The notes beneath the pieces are model-generated. The model did not search any database, was not told where the DNA came from, and saw nothing but the letters and a program-made list of their open reading frames with translations. The position numbers and the translations under genes are program-made. From Furcasterigmium furcatum (Eukaryota > Ascomycota > Sordariomycetes > Glomerellales > Plectosphaerellaceae), in the NCBI GenBank assembly GCA_001599815.1, contig BCIA01000002.1:4251626-4315625 (forward strand): a stretch of 64,000 bases of DNA, written 5' to 3'. Shown piece after piece: positions 22,926 to 33,923 of this stretch. Each line of letters opens with the position of its first letter. Position 1 is the first letter of the stretch.

Positions 22926-23907
22926 CCATGTTCTCTTTTTGCATTTTGCGCCGACTGGCAACAGGGCATATTCGTGACTCCAAGATTGGGGCGTATTCGC
23001 TCTCTCATCTCTTTTTTGGGGGCGATGGCATGTTGAGGACTGCGCCTAAGGTTTGTTCCCGTACCTGCCACCAGACAAATTTGACATCTCTAATTCACTA
23101 AGTTCATCCCTCAGAGGGAAGGCACGCGCTGCAAGCCAGAACTCCAGATTCTTCACGCGTACCTTCCTTGTTTGCCTGCCGAAATCTCTGCTCCCGCGTG
23201 ACGGACACATCAGGAGTCGCGTGCCTTCTGTGTCCTAAAGCTGATGATATTCCCAGTAGGCCTCGCCCGGTTCAAGCTGAAGCTTCGGGACGAATTCACA
23301 CGTAGAAACAAGCAATAGAGTGACCAGTTAAGTCCAAAGTGCCACATCACTCAAGCCTCGCAAGGTCGTCACCATATTAGGGTATGCATTTCCGGGGATA
23401 TCAACACCCACGTACCAGATCCAGGCGGCTCATCCAGACCAAAAGCCGTTCAGGGGGCACCGCGCCCCTCCAGCATCCATGACGAATGCTGCAGAGAGGA
23501 CGCACGCTCATGCCAGCCGACCGGCCGAAGCCCCAGACCATTCCAACCCTTCCTTGCAAACTGCTGCATCCCTCTGAAAAGGCTGTGCTTCCGTCGTACC
23601 ATGTGTCCGTCCGTGGCGATGATCCTCGTCGCCAAGCCTCATCCCTCCCCCTGTGGTCTCGCGCTCTCTTTTTCCCCCTCAAGTGCGTGAGCCAGCAGCC
23701 CTCATGCCTCTCCGACGGCAGAGACGGCGGCGCAAACCGAGATGGGAAAGAAGGAAGGAAAATCAAACCCGCAAGAAAAGAAGGAAAATGCAAGCACGAA
23801 AGCAGGCCCCCCCTTTACGCCTTGAAAGAAAAACCGCATTGTTTTCGCATATCCTCGGAAGCGTCGTGTCGTAGTAGAAGGCAGAGAACGAGAGTGGGAG
23901 AAGGAGT
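22926..23907. other. intergenic region between tRNA and TAF14 3' end
   Basis: About 980 bp with no supported gene. An A/G-rich stretch at about 23740-23800 (GAAAGAAGGAAGG and AAAGAAGGAAAATG) precedes the TAF14 stop codon and is probably 3'-UTR read on the minus strand as T/C-rich sequence. Confidence 0.5.
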
Positions 23908-24807
23908 CTAGGCGACCAGGCTCTTCTTCGCCAGGAAGTCCCAGAGGTCCTTCACCAGCTTGTCGGGCATGGAGTAGAGGTCGACGGAGAACTCGCCGCC
24001 TGCAATTTGGTCAGTCAGAGTCCCTCTGATGAGATAAGGGAGGAGAGAAACGTACTGTCGGGCTCGCTCTTGATGTACATGGCATCGGTGCGCTGGTCGG
24101 TGATCATCTGGATCACGCGCAGAAGGTCCTCCTCCTCGAGGCGACCAAGGCCATCGGCGAGCTTCTCGAAGTCGTGCTTCTGGCTCCTCTTAGGACCGGC
24201 GCCGCTCTTGCGCTTGGCACGGTCCTCATCGTTGGGGAGAGGGCCGGTCTCGCGCAGGATCTGCTGGAGCGCCTGGGAGGGGTTCTTGAAGGTGACGGTG
24301 TGCTCCGTCTCGTAGTGGTTCGACTGGAAGTTGAGATCGTGGGGGATGGTCTGCTTGGACTTCTCAGTGGTGTACATGTCGATGGTCATCTCGAACTCGC
24401 CCCAGCCGACGTTCTCGCAGGTGAACGGGGCCTTAGTGAAGGCTGGAGATGGGTTAACCACACAAACTCGCACATTCTGTCGCATCGCATGTACATACTC
24501 TGGACGGGGTTCTCGAAAGACGGGTGGAGGTTGAACACCACACGCTGGAAGCATTCGGCAGGGCGCTGCTCGCCATTCTCATCGAGGATGTAGACCGAGA
24601 CGGACCACTTGCGCATGGGGAAGCCCTCCGCCTGCTGGGGAAGGTCGGGGCTGGAACCGCAAATGTCAGTCTTGTCAATGGGACATGCTCCGCGACTGGA
24701 CGTGAAACTCACTCGACGTTCTGGTCAGTCACCAGACGGACGCGGCGCTGCACGATGACATCTTCGTCAGCAAAGTAAAACGCGAGAAACTCCAGGTCGG
24801 CATTCAT
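23908..24807 (-). CDS. TAF14: YEATS-domain transcription factor subunit TAF14/TFG3
   Basis: Exons in transcript order: 24807..24713, 24650..24499, 24442..24056, 23999..23908; introns of 62, 56 and 56 bp; about 241 residues, close to the roughly 244 of yeast Taf14. This small shared subunit of TFIID, TFIIF and several chromatin complexes reads acylated histone lysines through its YEATS domain. Seen: RRVRLVTDQNV at the N-terminus; PMRKWSVSVYILDENGEQ; VVFNLHPSFENPVQTFTK; the conserved YEATS strand CENVGWGEFEMTIDMYTTE; PHDLNFQ; a basic linker; and a C-terminal ET-type helical domain (HDFEKLADGLGRLEEEDLLR, ending LWDFLAKKSLVA). The weak part is the N-terminus: residues 1-20 before QRRVRLV may be intronic, because a GCTGAC branch point and GTGCAG acceptor lie just before CGCCGCGTC, so the true first exon may lie upstream. 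Confidence 0.88.
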
Positions 24808-24938
24808 CTCCGCCCACGAGGCGAGGTCGGCAGCTGCAGCACGAGAAGCCTTCTTGCAGTCCCTTCCCCTGCCGTACTTCTTGTTGGCGGCGGCGGCGAC
24901 TCCGGCAAAAGCGCCGCCCTCCGAGTCGACGGAGCGAC

Positions 24939-25106
24939 TCAGAGGAGACCCAATTTCTGCCATTGGCGGTTGACGACCTCGGGGAAGAAGGGCCAGGCGA
25001 GCAGAAGGGCGAGGGTGGCGATGCCGTATGCACAGATGACCAGGACGAGGAAGTAGAGAGGTTCGAGCAGAGGGTTGTGTCTGTACAATCTCTCGTCGCG
25101 AGGCAT
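24939..25106 (-). CDS. 55-residue single-pass membrane peptide ORF
   Basis: Not recognised. From the ATG at 25106 it begins MPRDERLYRHNPLLEPL, followed by a strong hydrophobic helix of about 22 residues (residues 17-40, YFLVLVICAYGIATLALLLA), then FFPEVVNRQWQKLGLL and stop. Codons are almost all C/G-ending and typical of highly expressed fungal genes (CTC, GTC, ATC, GCC, TTC), which is hard to explain as chance. It ends 131 bp upstream of the proposed TAF14 start on the same strand. It is therefore either a separate tiny gene, the upstream cistron of a shared transcript, or a long upstream ORF in the TAF14 leader. Likely in the ER or mitochondrial membrane by character; no function is proposed. 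Confidence 0.5.
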   Translation of the reverse strand: MPRDERLYRHNPLLEPLYFLVLVICAYGIATLALLLAWPFFPEVVNRQWQKLGLL

Positions 25107-26425
25107 TGGGAGGACTGTCGCTGGATGGCTGAGCTGGCTGGGGGAGGGTTCGAGTCGGTTGCTGGGGGTGTCGCGTTTTCGGGTCGTGGGAGTTGTGCGG
25201 TTTGGAAGAAGTACGGCGAGGGAGGAGGGAAAGCAAACAGCAGAGGAAGGCATCGAGAGCCGGAGCTAGCGATGCCTGGGACCCGCGTGGTCCTGCCTCG
25301 CGGTCGACGTTGGCACACCCCGCGGCTTTGTCGTCGTGCGGCATCGCATCGCGTGGTTGGCTGGTGGGAATGCGAGCGCCAGCAGCTGCCGGCACCTTCA
25401 TGCCTCTCCGATATCAGGGGGGGCATGCGCGGGGGAGAGCTTACCTCGACAAGCATGATTGCGGTCGGATCGTGAACTTTGGATTCGAGAGGTTGATTCG
25501 GGTTGCGGCGCTCCGGATGCGCTCGCGCGAGTGAGGATAGCCGAATTGATCGGCAAAATGAAGGAGAGAAGCACGTGTCTTGGAACACGTGAGACGTGTG
25601 ATCGTGGGAACGGCCGCTGGTCGAGGGTTGGAGGTTGAAGACGTTGGGATCGCGAGAGCTCACTTTACGCGACGACGGTTTGTTGAACGTGACGTCTCGA
25701 AGAAGATCAGAAGTTCAGAATTGGGAGACAAAGCGATTGGTAGGGGAAGGGGCGTGCACGGACCAGACGCCACTATTCACACGCCCGGTGGCTGGTGGCG
25801 TGGCGCTAGCGCTAGCGATAACGACACTCCAGACATGGTCCTGGTGCAGCTCGGGACTGTTGCTGACCGTGATTGCTCTGCAAGTCTCCCGGGCCAGTCA
25901 AGGTTGAGCTCTCAAGAGGCTCAGGAGGGACACGTGATAGTATGGAAACAAGGCCTCCTTGTTTACATATCTCACAACAAAGACTGAATCCATGTTCGAA
26001 GTTTGGGGGGTGTCATTTCATGAATCTATGGACTATCTAGACCACCACGGGGGGAAGGGGGGAAGTGAGGGGTGTTATGCTTTCCGTTCAGGGGGCATGT
26101 GTGGTGTCTGGGCTCGTCAGGTTGTCGTCACAAAGCCCACGCCCTGCTGGTATCCGAGGGAGCTGTGTGCCAGTCCCCGGCAAACCATGTGCAGCTTTGG
26201 TCACACAATGACTGCGGCAAGGGGGGCCTATCTTTGGTGTCTTTCATCCGCGCTCCAACCAGAGCCGCTGCTCTGGCCTCTCTCATGTCAGGGTAGGGGG
26301 ATTGGCCCGCATCGGGGGATTATGAGGCCGCCGTGGATGCGTAGGCTCTTGGGGTGGGTGTTGCTTTCCGACGGCCGTCCATTCAGTGCTTCGTGAAGCT
26401 CGCTTTGTGTCTGAAAGGGGACCCT
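25107..26425. other. intergenic region between the 55-codon ORF and RanBP1
   Basis: About 1.3 kb: the upstream side of TAF14 and the small ORF, and the 3' side of RanBP1. A short self-complementary GCTAGCGCTAGC lies near 25805-25816. Open frames on the plus strand near 25.6-26.4 kb show no domain. Confidence 0.5.
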
Positions 26426-27362
26426 CTAGGAGGAAGCCTCGGGGGCGACCTCAGTGGTGTCAGTGTTGGCCTTGTTGAAGAGCTCCTCGTTCTCCTTCTG
26501 GGCCTTAAGGAAAGAGTCCTTGAAGAGGTTGGCGTCTGCAACGGTCAGCAACAATTCATCCCGTATAGCTGGAAGACATTGAACCTACTCTCCGAGTTGG
26601 CGAAACGGATGGCCAGGGTGACGGCCTCGGCCTCGCCCTCGCTGACATCGGCAGCGGCGTTCCAGACCCAGGAGCGGTCAGAGCCGACGTTGGGGGACAG
26701 CTTCATCTCGGGGACGACTGGTGACGCACAACGTTAGCTCACGGCGCCTGTACTGGGTTCCCGAAGGAGGACATACTGTAGTGGTTGGCGCAGACCTTGA
26801 GGGTCTTGTCACGGCGCATGACGAGACGGGTCTTGCCGTTCTCCTTGTGCTTCAGCAGGCGGACGTCACCGGTGCCGCGCTCCTTCCACTCGCTCGACTC
26901 CTTGACGAACTTGAAGAGCTTCGCGCGCATCTTGAAGAGCTGCTCCTCCGACTCCTCGTTGGTGCGGGTCTCGACCTTCTCGGTGAGCTTGATGACGGGC
27001 TCGAAGTGGACGTCCTCGGACTCGGGGGCATCCTCGCCGTCCTGCCGGGTGAGAGTCAGCGTCAGGTTCCGTGTCGACGGAAACGTGTTGGCGGGAGAAT
27101 CTTCACATACCTCCTTCTTCTCGGCGGCGGCGGCCTCGGCAGCCTCGCGCTGGGCCTTGTTGCTGCCCGAGTTCTCGCCACGGTCCTCGTCATCGACCTT
27201 CTTCTCCTTCTTGGCGCCGCCTCCGAACATGGAGAACACGGAGGACTGGGTGACGGGCTTCTCCTCCTCGGTGGTAGCGGGAGCCTCGGTGGTGGTCTCG
27301 GGCTTGGTCTCCTCAGGCTTGGTCTCCTCGACCTTGGGATCGGTGGCTTCGGGCGCAGACAT
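26426..27362 (-). CDS. YRB1: Ran-binding protein 1 (RanBP1/Yrb1)
   Basis: Exons in transcript order: 27362..27111, 27041..26777, 26717..26589, 26535..26426; introns of 69, 59 and 53 bp; 251 residues. A cytoplasmic co-factor that binds Ran-GTP and stimulates RanGAP, releasing cargo from exportins and importins. Seen: a Glu/Thr/Pro-rich acidic N-terminus with SSVFSMFGGGAKK; a Glu/Ala-rich helix; then the RanBD1 domain at about 95-225: VHFEPVIKLTEKVE, LFKMRAKLFKFVKESSEWKE, RGTGDVRLLKHKENGKTRLV, MRRDKTLKVCANHYIVPEMK and SWVWNAAADVSEGEAE, all core motifs of the fold. The C-terminus is acidic. Length, intron phases and motif order agree with other filamentous-fungal RanBP1 proteins. Confidence 0.96.
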
Positions 27363-28384
27363 GATGGGCAAGTTTCGTAGCGTTATGGGGAAGGGTGTGG
27401 AATCTGTCGACAGCATCGAGTCAGTAAAGGCTCCCTCTAAAGCGTACGGGTCCATCGTCAAAAGAGTATATCCTCGCAGGCCGCGGCGCCGGGTGCTGGC
27501 GGTGCGTCACCGCCCAATCCTCCCAGTCCAGCCCTCGTGCGCTCCCATTTTGCCCCTCACTCGAAAAGGCGGGGTGGAAGCACCAGCACAAAAGCTCTCC
27601 GATGCTCGACGGCGGGGCCTGGGGTGCGTCTCGTCTTCCCGGAAACAGGACCAGGGAGAACTTACAGAATGCTGGTGATGCGCGAGGCGGAAGTGCTGCA
27701 GTTCTTGTCGAGACAAAAAAGCGATGATACGTGGAGGTGGAGGGGTGAAGATGCGGCAATGTTTTTCTCCTCGACCGCTGGGGCGAAAGTGGGCGCTTCG
27801 AAATGAGGGATGCGAATCCACCGGACGCTACCCAAGCCAAGCCAGCCCAAGTCAATAGGCTGCTGCCCTCCAGGCAAGAGCACCCCTCATTGACCCCTGC
27901 CCGCCCTGCCTGGAGTATTATGTAATACGGGACAGCATCACCCATCCCGCCATGGAACTCTCGAGAGTCCCAAGTGTCACTCATCAACAGGCACGTCAGC
28001 ACCACTGTCTAGAACGTGTATTTCAATTACCGAACCCCGTAACTCCTGATCTGCATCGTCATATAGCCCGAATAGACCTCCTAGGCCGACCCTGAATGAT
28101 TCCCCATCTACTCAGATGCTCCCGGAGAAGGCACAGCCTATCGTTGCGCCCAGGTCGGCCCCATCATGAGGCCATGGTAAGGATATATGATGCATGAAGG
28201 GGGGGACGAAATGGGGATGAGAAGAACAACAACACCTAAAGCAAAAACCAGAGTGGTATGATAGGGGGAGCGAGGCACGCCGGCCTGATCGACAAAGACT
28301 CAAACAAACAAGACCCTCCAACGCCGGTCCGACTCCTCTCGTCGGTCATACCCAGACTGCGACCCCTATTCAAGTTGCGCGTGA
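27363..28384. other. RanBP1 promoter side and 3' end of the 858-residue gene
   Basis: About 1 kb. RanBP1 is transcribed leftward from 27362, so its promoter lies here. No additional gene is supported; the overlapping 60-190-codon minus frames near 27.4-28.0 kb continue out of the RanBP1 leader without domain content. Confidence 0.5.
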
Positions 28385-30961
28385 TTATCGGGAGGATTTC
28401 TTGCAGCCTCGGCCGCCCGAACGGCTCCAGAAGCGCTCCCGGGTGGAACCACACTTTGCCTTGCCGTTGGCCAGCTTCGCCTTCCTCGCCTTGACATAGT
28501 CGCCGCTCTTCGCGGCAAGGAAGGATTGGCCTCTGCTGCGATAGTCGTCATGCTCTTCCGTCTTTCCTTGCAACTTAAGCCACCAAAGACGGGAGGCAAT
28601 CTGAGCTCGCAAGACATAAAGATTCATGAGCTCGGCTCTCTCATCCAGCTGACCCAGCGCTCGCGCGGCGCCGTTCTGGACCTGGACCATCTGCTGTGAC
28701 TGGAGAAGGTCCTTCCACGCATGCTTGGCGTACTCAGCTGCGCCGGACGCTCCAGAGTTGAGGCGGTCCGTAGTCTCCTTCATGTTGACGGACCAGGACT
28801 CCTTCGCAAGATTGACCAGGGCAGCGACGTCGACGGCAGTGTCCGCCATCTTCTCCTTGGCATCTTCAACGAGTCCGTAGAACTGTTCGGTGATGGTCTT
28901 GCCAAAATTGACCTCGAACGTCTCGTTGACCTTGGGCTTGCGACTGGTGACCACCATGACAGTAATTACGCCGTGGGCCTCCTTCCTGGGAATCTCGATG
29001 AGCAGTCCTTCGTCGATGGACGAGAACTTGGTCTTAACAGCTTGTCCATCGCGAAGGACGTCAATGGTAATGGAGTCCTTGGCGAGCCAAGTTGTTTTGG
29101 TGCTGAGAGGAATCTTGACCAAGATCCCGTTGCCACCGTAGACCTCTGCCGAGCAAATCGGCGTCTTCACAGTCTCGGGGATAATATCAGGCAGGAAGTT
29201 GGAGAAGGGAGCCACGGCCGTGTTGCTGGGGGAGGCGTTGGCCCGCGGGATCTGCACCGACGTGCTTGTCGACGAAGTCAAGTTGATGATGGCCGTCTGG
29301 TCAGACTCGATTGAATGCAGATCAATGACGGATGGTGTCACAGTAGCACCGGCGGCAGTCGACGCAATTTGGTCAGCCTGGAGAACAGCCGGCGACCTCA
29401 AGTACTGTTCGCCAAGGCATGCCAGGAGGACGAGGAGAACTGCCGACAGAATACTGGCAACCGAGATGTTGGCGCCTTCCAAGGCGGTCCAGACACGTCG
29501 CCTCTCTTTGTTCATCGTTTCAAGGAAGTCGAAGAAAAGGGTGGCAATGGGCACCCTGTCCGGGGTGCGTTCACTAAGACCGGTGAGGTAGGCGAAGTTG
29601 CGGTTCATCTGGCGATCATCAATGTTGAGGAAGGAGACCAGGTCGATGGGCAGCCTCGTAGGGCGAGCAGCGTTGTCCGATGCTTCCAGACAGAGGTGGA
29701 CTGCGTGCTGGTTGATAAGGTTAGCCCACGCGGAAGCGGGCTGACTGAAGACCTGCGAGTCGGAGATGAAGATGCAAGGGACCGAATGACGGCGCATGAA
29801 GCCCCAGGCGGCTTCTCTAGTCTGGACGGCTTCATTGTCATCCCGAGCGGTGACATAGAAGACCGCAAGGTCGGGCAGCGCGAGCCTGGGCTCGATGACG
29901 GAGCCGCTGGGGCGGAAAACAGACTCATAAGACTGCTTGTCGTCGACGGTGATCGAGTAGACGGTCTCTCCCGGGAACTGGGAACCCTCGTAGATGGTCT
30001 CCCGAGCAGAAGTGCAATGCTTCAGCTTGATGCGGCCCGTGTTGTCGATGGCCTTCTTCTGGAGCTCCACAGTGGGCGCCTTCGTGGGGCCGCTCTTGCA
30101 GACGGCATCCCCACTTGCTTCGGCCCCAGCCGCAAGAGCCGATGCAATCTTGTCCACGATGACCCCGCGGGCGGAGGGGCTACCCACGTACATCACCCGG
30201 ACAGGGTGCTGCGGAGAGGTGCAGTGCGAGGCCATAGTCTGGCGAATAGTTGCGATGAGGCGCTTGGGAGCCTCGGGAAGGTTCATGCTCTTGGTCATGG
30301 CGACGACTTCCTCGGTGGTGAAGTCGCGGATAGTGTGCTTGACGGACACCTGCCTGATATTGATGGAATCCTTATTCTCGGGAAACTCGATAGACCGGGC
30401 AAGAGGGGTGGCGTGAGGCGTGTCATCGACCGACCAGACGCCCGAGTGGGCGGAGAGTCGAGGAGAGGGGCTGTTGAGGGTCTCCTCGGCGTACTGGATA
30501 GAGGAAGCTTGGGAGTGGTTGTCTTGCTCTTGTTGTTCTTCTTCTTGTTCCCCCTCGCTTTCAGATTCGGTATCGATCCCCGATTCGGAACGTTCGGCAC
30601 TGGCAAGGCTTCGCAGATCGTCGGGGCGGGTATCGTCAAATGAGCGGAGCGACTCGGTTGCGAGACCGTCTTGGCTCTCGTCGTCGGTTGTGATGAACTC
30701 GTAGGCCGAGTCGGAGAGGCTCGAGTCCTCGACAGGGTGGCGGCTGGAAGGAGACATGATGTCGGGTTGGCTGGACGATATCCAGCTTTCGAGTTGGCGG
30801 TTTACCTGTAAACGGGGAAACCGCAAGGTTGGTTCGGACGTGGACAGCGACGCCGACGTCGAGGAGGAGTGGGCAGGTGTGGTGGGCGGGGTTGCCGTGT
30901 CGGCGTTGTTTGACCTCTGATTTATCTGTTGAGCTGAGTCGTCGGCTTCCTGCTCTTCCAT
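28385..30961 (-). CDS. large acidic/Ser-rich protein with one membrane segment, function unknown
   Basis: An intronless frame of 858 residues from 30961; a second good start is Met69 at 30757 (MSPSSRHPVEDSSLSDSAYE), giving 790 residues. I do not recognise the family. Residues 1-200 are Ser/Glu/Asp-rich and low-complexity (ESESEGEQEEEQQEQD). About 220-470 is a folded-looking alpha/beta region (PVRVMYVGSPSARGVIVDKI, LALPDLAVFYVTARDDNEAV, PCIFISDSQVFSQ, RLPIDLVSFLNIDDRQMN) reminiscent of a nucleotide-binding or Rossmann-like layout. Next come a likely single membrane helix, ASILSAVLLVLLACLGEQYL, a beta-rich region (LVKIPLSTKTTWLAKDSI, VITVMVVTSRKP) and a helical basic tail (KARKAKLANGKAK). The TATA-free flank and C/G-ending codons fit a constitutively expressed gene. 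Confidence 0.85.
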   Translation of the reverse strand: MEEQEADDSAQQINQRSNNADTATPPTTPAHSSSTSASLSTSEPTLRFPRLQVNRQLESWISSSQPDIMSPSSRHPVEDSSLSDSAYEFITTDDESQDGLATESLRSFDDTRPDDLRSLASAERSESGIDTESESEGEQEEEQQEQDNHSQASSIQYAEETLNSPSPRLSAHSGVWSVDDTPHATPLARSIEFPENKDSINIRQVSVKHTIRDFTTEEVVAMTKSMNLPEAPKRLIATIRQTMASHCTSPQHPVRVMYVGSPSARGVIVDKIASALAAGAEASGDAVCKSGPTKAPTVELQKKAIDNTGRIKLKHCTSARETIYEGSQFPGETVYSITVDDKQSYESVFRPSGSVIEPRLALPDLAVFYVTARDDNEAVQTREAAWGFMRRHSVPCIFISDSQVFSQPASAWANLINQHAVHLCLEASDNAARPTRLPIDLVSFLNIDDRQMNRNFAYLTGLSERTPDRVPIATLFFDFLETMNKERRRVWTALEGANISVASILSAVLLVLLACLGEQYLRSPAVLQADQIASTAAGATVTPSVIDLHSIESDQTAIINLTSSTSTSVQIPRANASPSNTAVAPFSNFLPDIIPETVKTPICSAEVYGGNGILVKIPLSTKTTWLAKDSITIDVLRDGQAVKTKFSSIDEGLLIEIPRKEAHGVITVMVVTSRKPKVNETFEVNFGKTITEQFYGLVEDAKEKMADTAVDVAALVNLAKESWSVNMKETTDRLNSGASGAAEYAKHAWKDLLQSQQMVQVQNGAARALGQLDERAELMNLYVLRAQIASRLWWLKLQGKTEEHDDYRSRGQSFLAAKSGDYVKARKAKLANGKAKCGSTRERFWSRSGGRGCKKSSR

Positions 30962-32864
30962 AACGAGGTGTATCTGGTTAGCCTGGCGGAGCAGTCGTCA
31001 TCCCGGGGTAGGAGAGGATGATGACCGGGAAGGAGGGTGAGGCGGGCGATCAGAAGAAGACGACTCCAAAGAGCAGCCGGGAGGGTCGTCGATGTCAGAC
31101 GAGACTCGGAGGACGAGGATACGATATACGTCCTCGGGCGGGAGGCGTAGTGTGGCGGGGTAGTGAGGTGCGATTCGGGATTCAGACAAAGCCGCTACGA
31201 GACGGCCGAGGGGTATTCGGACAGGAAGATGGCGATGGAAGACAGGGAGTGTGTAGACAGACAAGAGTAGTGGGTGGACTGACTTGTGGAAGAAAAGAGG
31301 CGGAAGAAACAAGGGAGGATGATGCCGTGATGGTCAGCGGAAGTCTAAAGTTGGTCGCAGGCTCCCGTGGAGCGGACGTTCGGTTTCGTGGTGGTAGGTG
31401 CGTGCTGCCTGCTGGATGGATTCGGGACCCTTTGAAGCTGCCTGACTGACGTGCACCTCACCCAAAGACAAGGCGGGGCACAGACCGGGCAGAGGCGGGG
31501 GGCGGACGACGTGTGTGGTCGAAGAGGGGTCTCGAGTTTGCCTCTCTTGATCGTGTTTGGTCAGACGAAGCGCTGGACCGGTCCTGGTCAGTCGTGGCCG
31601 GAGCTTAAGGTACCCTCAAGGTCCTGGCTATCAAGCCCAAATGGTGTCACGCGCACGCTTGTTCGGGGGCGCGGAGTTGACGGGTCAGATAAGAGCTCCG
31701 GGGGTGGATGGAGGGGTACAAGACGACGATAAGCGGCGAGAAGATGGGCAGCGTTGGGAGCTGGGTGTTGAAAGGTTGAGGAAGAAACCGGGAGGATGAA
31801 GAGGAGGAGAGACTAGAGGAATAAGACGCGAGGCTGCGTTGTACTCCGAGGTGCATCCACGGAAGCAGGGCGCACTTGTTGCAGTCGTTGATTAAGGTAA
31901 TGAAGGAAGGCGCTGGGCAAGCCGTGATTGCCTTATCCAGCGGTACTTACATCACGGCCGCCCAATCTGACGCACCAGGGCACTTTAGGTTGGCCTCAGT
32001 GACATCCTCCGCTGGAGACAGAAAGCCACACGACTAAGCCTTGCATTCTTACCTTCCTTTTCCATTTTCGTGTTGTTTGAGGGCTTCGAGACCTCTTACG
32101 TGGCTTTTGAGGATTTATTAATGCTACATTTCCCAGCATATTGAGGACAACATCATGATGTCCTCCCGCGCTCGCCCGGGTCCCTCGCAACTGCATCATC
32201 CCCTCCGTTATCGATAAAGCGGCATGCAGCAGCCAAGTCTTGGGGCCTATTTTAGTGTGTCTCGTCAACGGCCAGCGCGGGGGTCACTTATCAACGATTG
32301 CCATTTCCAATTACCCCGCCATCTGCCATCATCGCGCCTCGACCGAGGCCAAATCGACGCCGGTGGCATACTTTACTTAGTACATCTAGATCTCAATCTT
32401 CCAAGGCCAAAGCAAACAGAACATCAGCAGACCTAGGCTGGCCCCAGTCCAGTGGAAACACCCGGCCAGATGTTTCCCGGCACTCCGGAATGGTGAGACA
32501 CGCGCTGTGACCCGCTGACGTCTTTCCCCAGGGGGAGGGGGCCACTGCGCAGATAGTCAAAGCACGAGCGAACGAGCAAGCAGCGCAGCGCAGAGAATCT
32601 ATTTCTCGTGTACGTGTAACAGTAGTGGTCTAGTCTACTTGACAGAACACATTATTGTGATGACCTTCATTCCCAAAGACGCAAATCCCAAAAGCCATGC
32701 AGGACAGGCAGACAGACAGACGGGAATACCTCCTCATCCGCCCGCTCCAGTCCGTCGGTCTAAGGAGGGGTATCGTAGCAGAAGCCGGAAGCCGAGAGAG
32801 ACAAAAGTAGTAGAGAAAAGCCGGACACTCCCATAACACCAGACCCAGGACCGCAGCATCTCAA
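30962..32864. other. upstream flank of the 858-residue gene and 3' flank of the phosducin-like gene
   Basis: About 1.9 kb without a supported gene. Purine-rich plus-strand runs at 31000-31330 and 31720-31820 are the pyrimidine-rich promoter/leader of the minus-strand gene that starts at 30961. Confidence 0.5.
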
Positions 32865-33799
32865 TCACAGAATGTCGTGCTTCTCAAACAGCCTCCTCAG
32901 CGTGTCCGTGCCGAACATCTCGTCGTCGGGGATCATCTCGATGATGCCCGTCAGGTTCGCGAACATGTCTCCCTGGTTCCTGTAGGCCAGGATCGACGGC
33001 ACCGCGGCGTTGTCGAACTCGATGTCGAGGTAGTGCACCTTGACAAAGTGCACCGTGCTGTGCTGCCTGACGAGAGGCATCATGGCCGACTCGATGGTGG
33101 AGGAGACGTCGCACTAGGGGGGGCATAGTTAGCAAGCAGTACTGGGATGGATTTGCCGAGGGCAAAACTCACGTCCGGGTCGGTGACAAACACAACCACA
33201 ACAGTGTCCCGGTTGACTTTCTCGATGGCGTCCAGGTAGCCCAGGGCGTCCACCTCGTCTAACCGCCCGTAGATCCTCACGCTGGGGCTCGTTCTCCGGT
33301 TGCGCACCGTCTTGTTCGCGTCGCTCTCGAGTTCGCGCCGCCTGCTCTCGCGCCACCTCTGCAGGAATGCCTCCTCGCCCTGGGAGTCGCTCGAGTTGCC
33401 CTCCTCGTCGCTGTCCCGCCGCCTGGCCGCGGACTGCGAGGCCATGTCCGGTAGCCCGCCGAGGATGGACTTGCGCACCGTGGCCTTGGCGCGGGTCATG
33501 AAGGAGGCCTTGCGGGCCTCCTCGTAGTTGCGGGCGTCGGCGATGACGCCCTTGACACCGGTGGTGCGGCCGGCATCGAAGCTGGCCGGCGGCAGCTTGA
33601 GGTCGCGGTCGAGGGGGGAGACACGCATGGCTGCGTCGATCTGGGCGTCCCGGTACTGGTCTTCTTCGTTGGCGTCGAGGCTGTCGCGGTTGCGGCGTTC
33701 CTCGTCACGGTCTTCGGGGTGGTATCTGTCGAGGTCGTCTCTGGCGTTCTTGGCTACCAAGTCGTTGAATTCTTGCTGGGCGGGTGTAGGGTCGGACAT
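32865..33799 (-). CDS. phosducin-like protein (G-beta-gamma chaperone; BDM-1/PhnA type)
   Basis: Exons in transcript order: 33799..33173 and 33113..32865, a 59-bp intron (GTGAGT donor, CTAG acceptor), 291 residues. Phosducin-like proteins act with the CCT chaperonin in folding G-beta and assembling the G-beta-gamma dimer; in filamentous fungi their loss mimics loss of G-beta. Seen: an N-terminal helical region (MSDPTPAQQEFNDLVAKNAR) rich in Asp/Arg; FDAGRTTGVKGVIADA; a helix with a charged segment (EEAFLQRWRESRRRELESD); then a C-terminal thioredoxin-like domain (VDALGYLDAIEKVNRDTVVV, VFVTDPDCDVSSTIE, VHFVKVHYLDIEFDNAAVPS, ILAYRNQGDMFANLTGII) without a CXXC active site, as expected. The start at 33799 is preferred over an upstream in-frame Met at 33823. 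The G-beta gene itself is the next protein gene on this strand (37640-39042). Confidence 0.93.
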
Positions 33800-33923
33800 G
33801 TTGGGAGGGAGAGCGGGGGTCAAGGGAGGGTGATCGGGGGAATCGAACTTCTTTTAATAGAGGCGAGGGGCGCGGACAGGCCGGGCAGTGATCGTCCGGT
33901 AGTCCAGTGCTGCGTGGGTGGGT

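Noticed and set aside
22711..23071. Minus-strand frames across the tRNA containing RTGIEPVISSLLVRRFTTEP
   Set aside because: This is the well-known spurious translation of the antisense strand of a tRNA gene, often deposited as a hypothetical protein.
29315..30643. 442-codon plus-strand frame over the 858-residue gene
   Set aside because: Antisense shadow; Val/Asp/Gly/Arg bias without domain.
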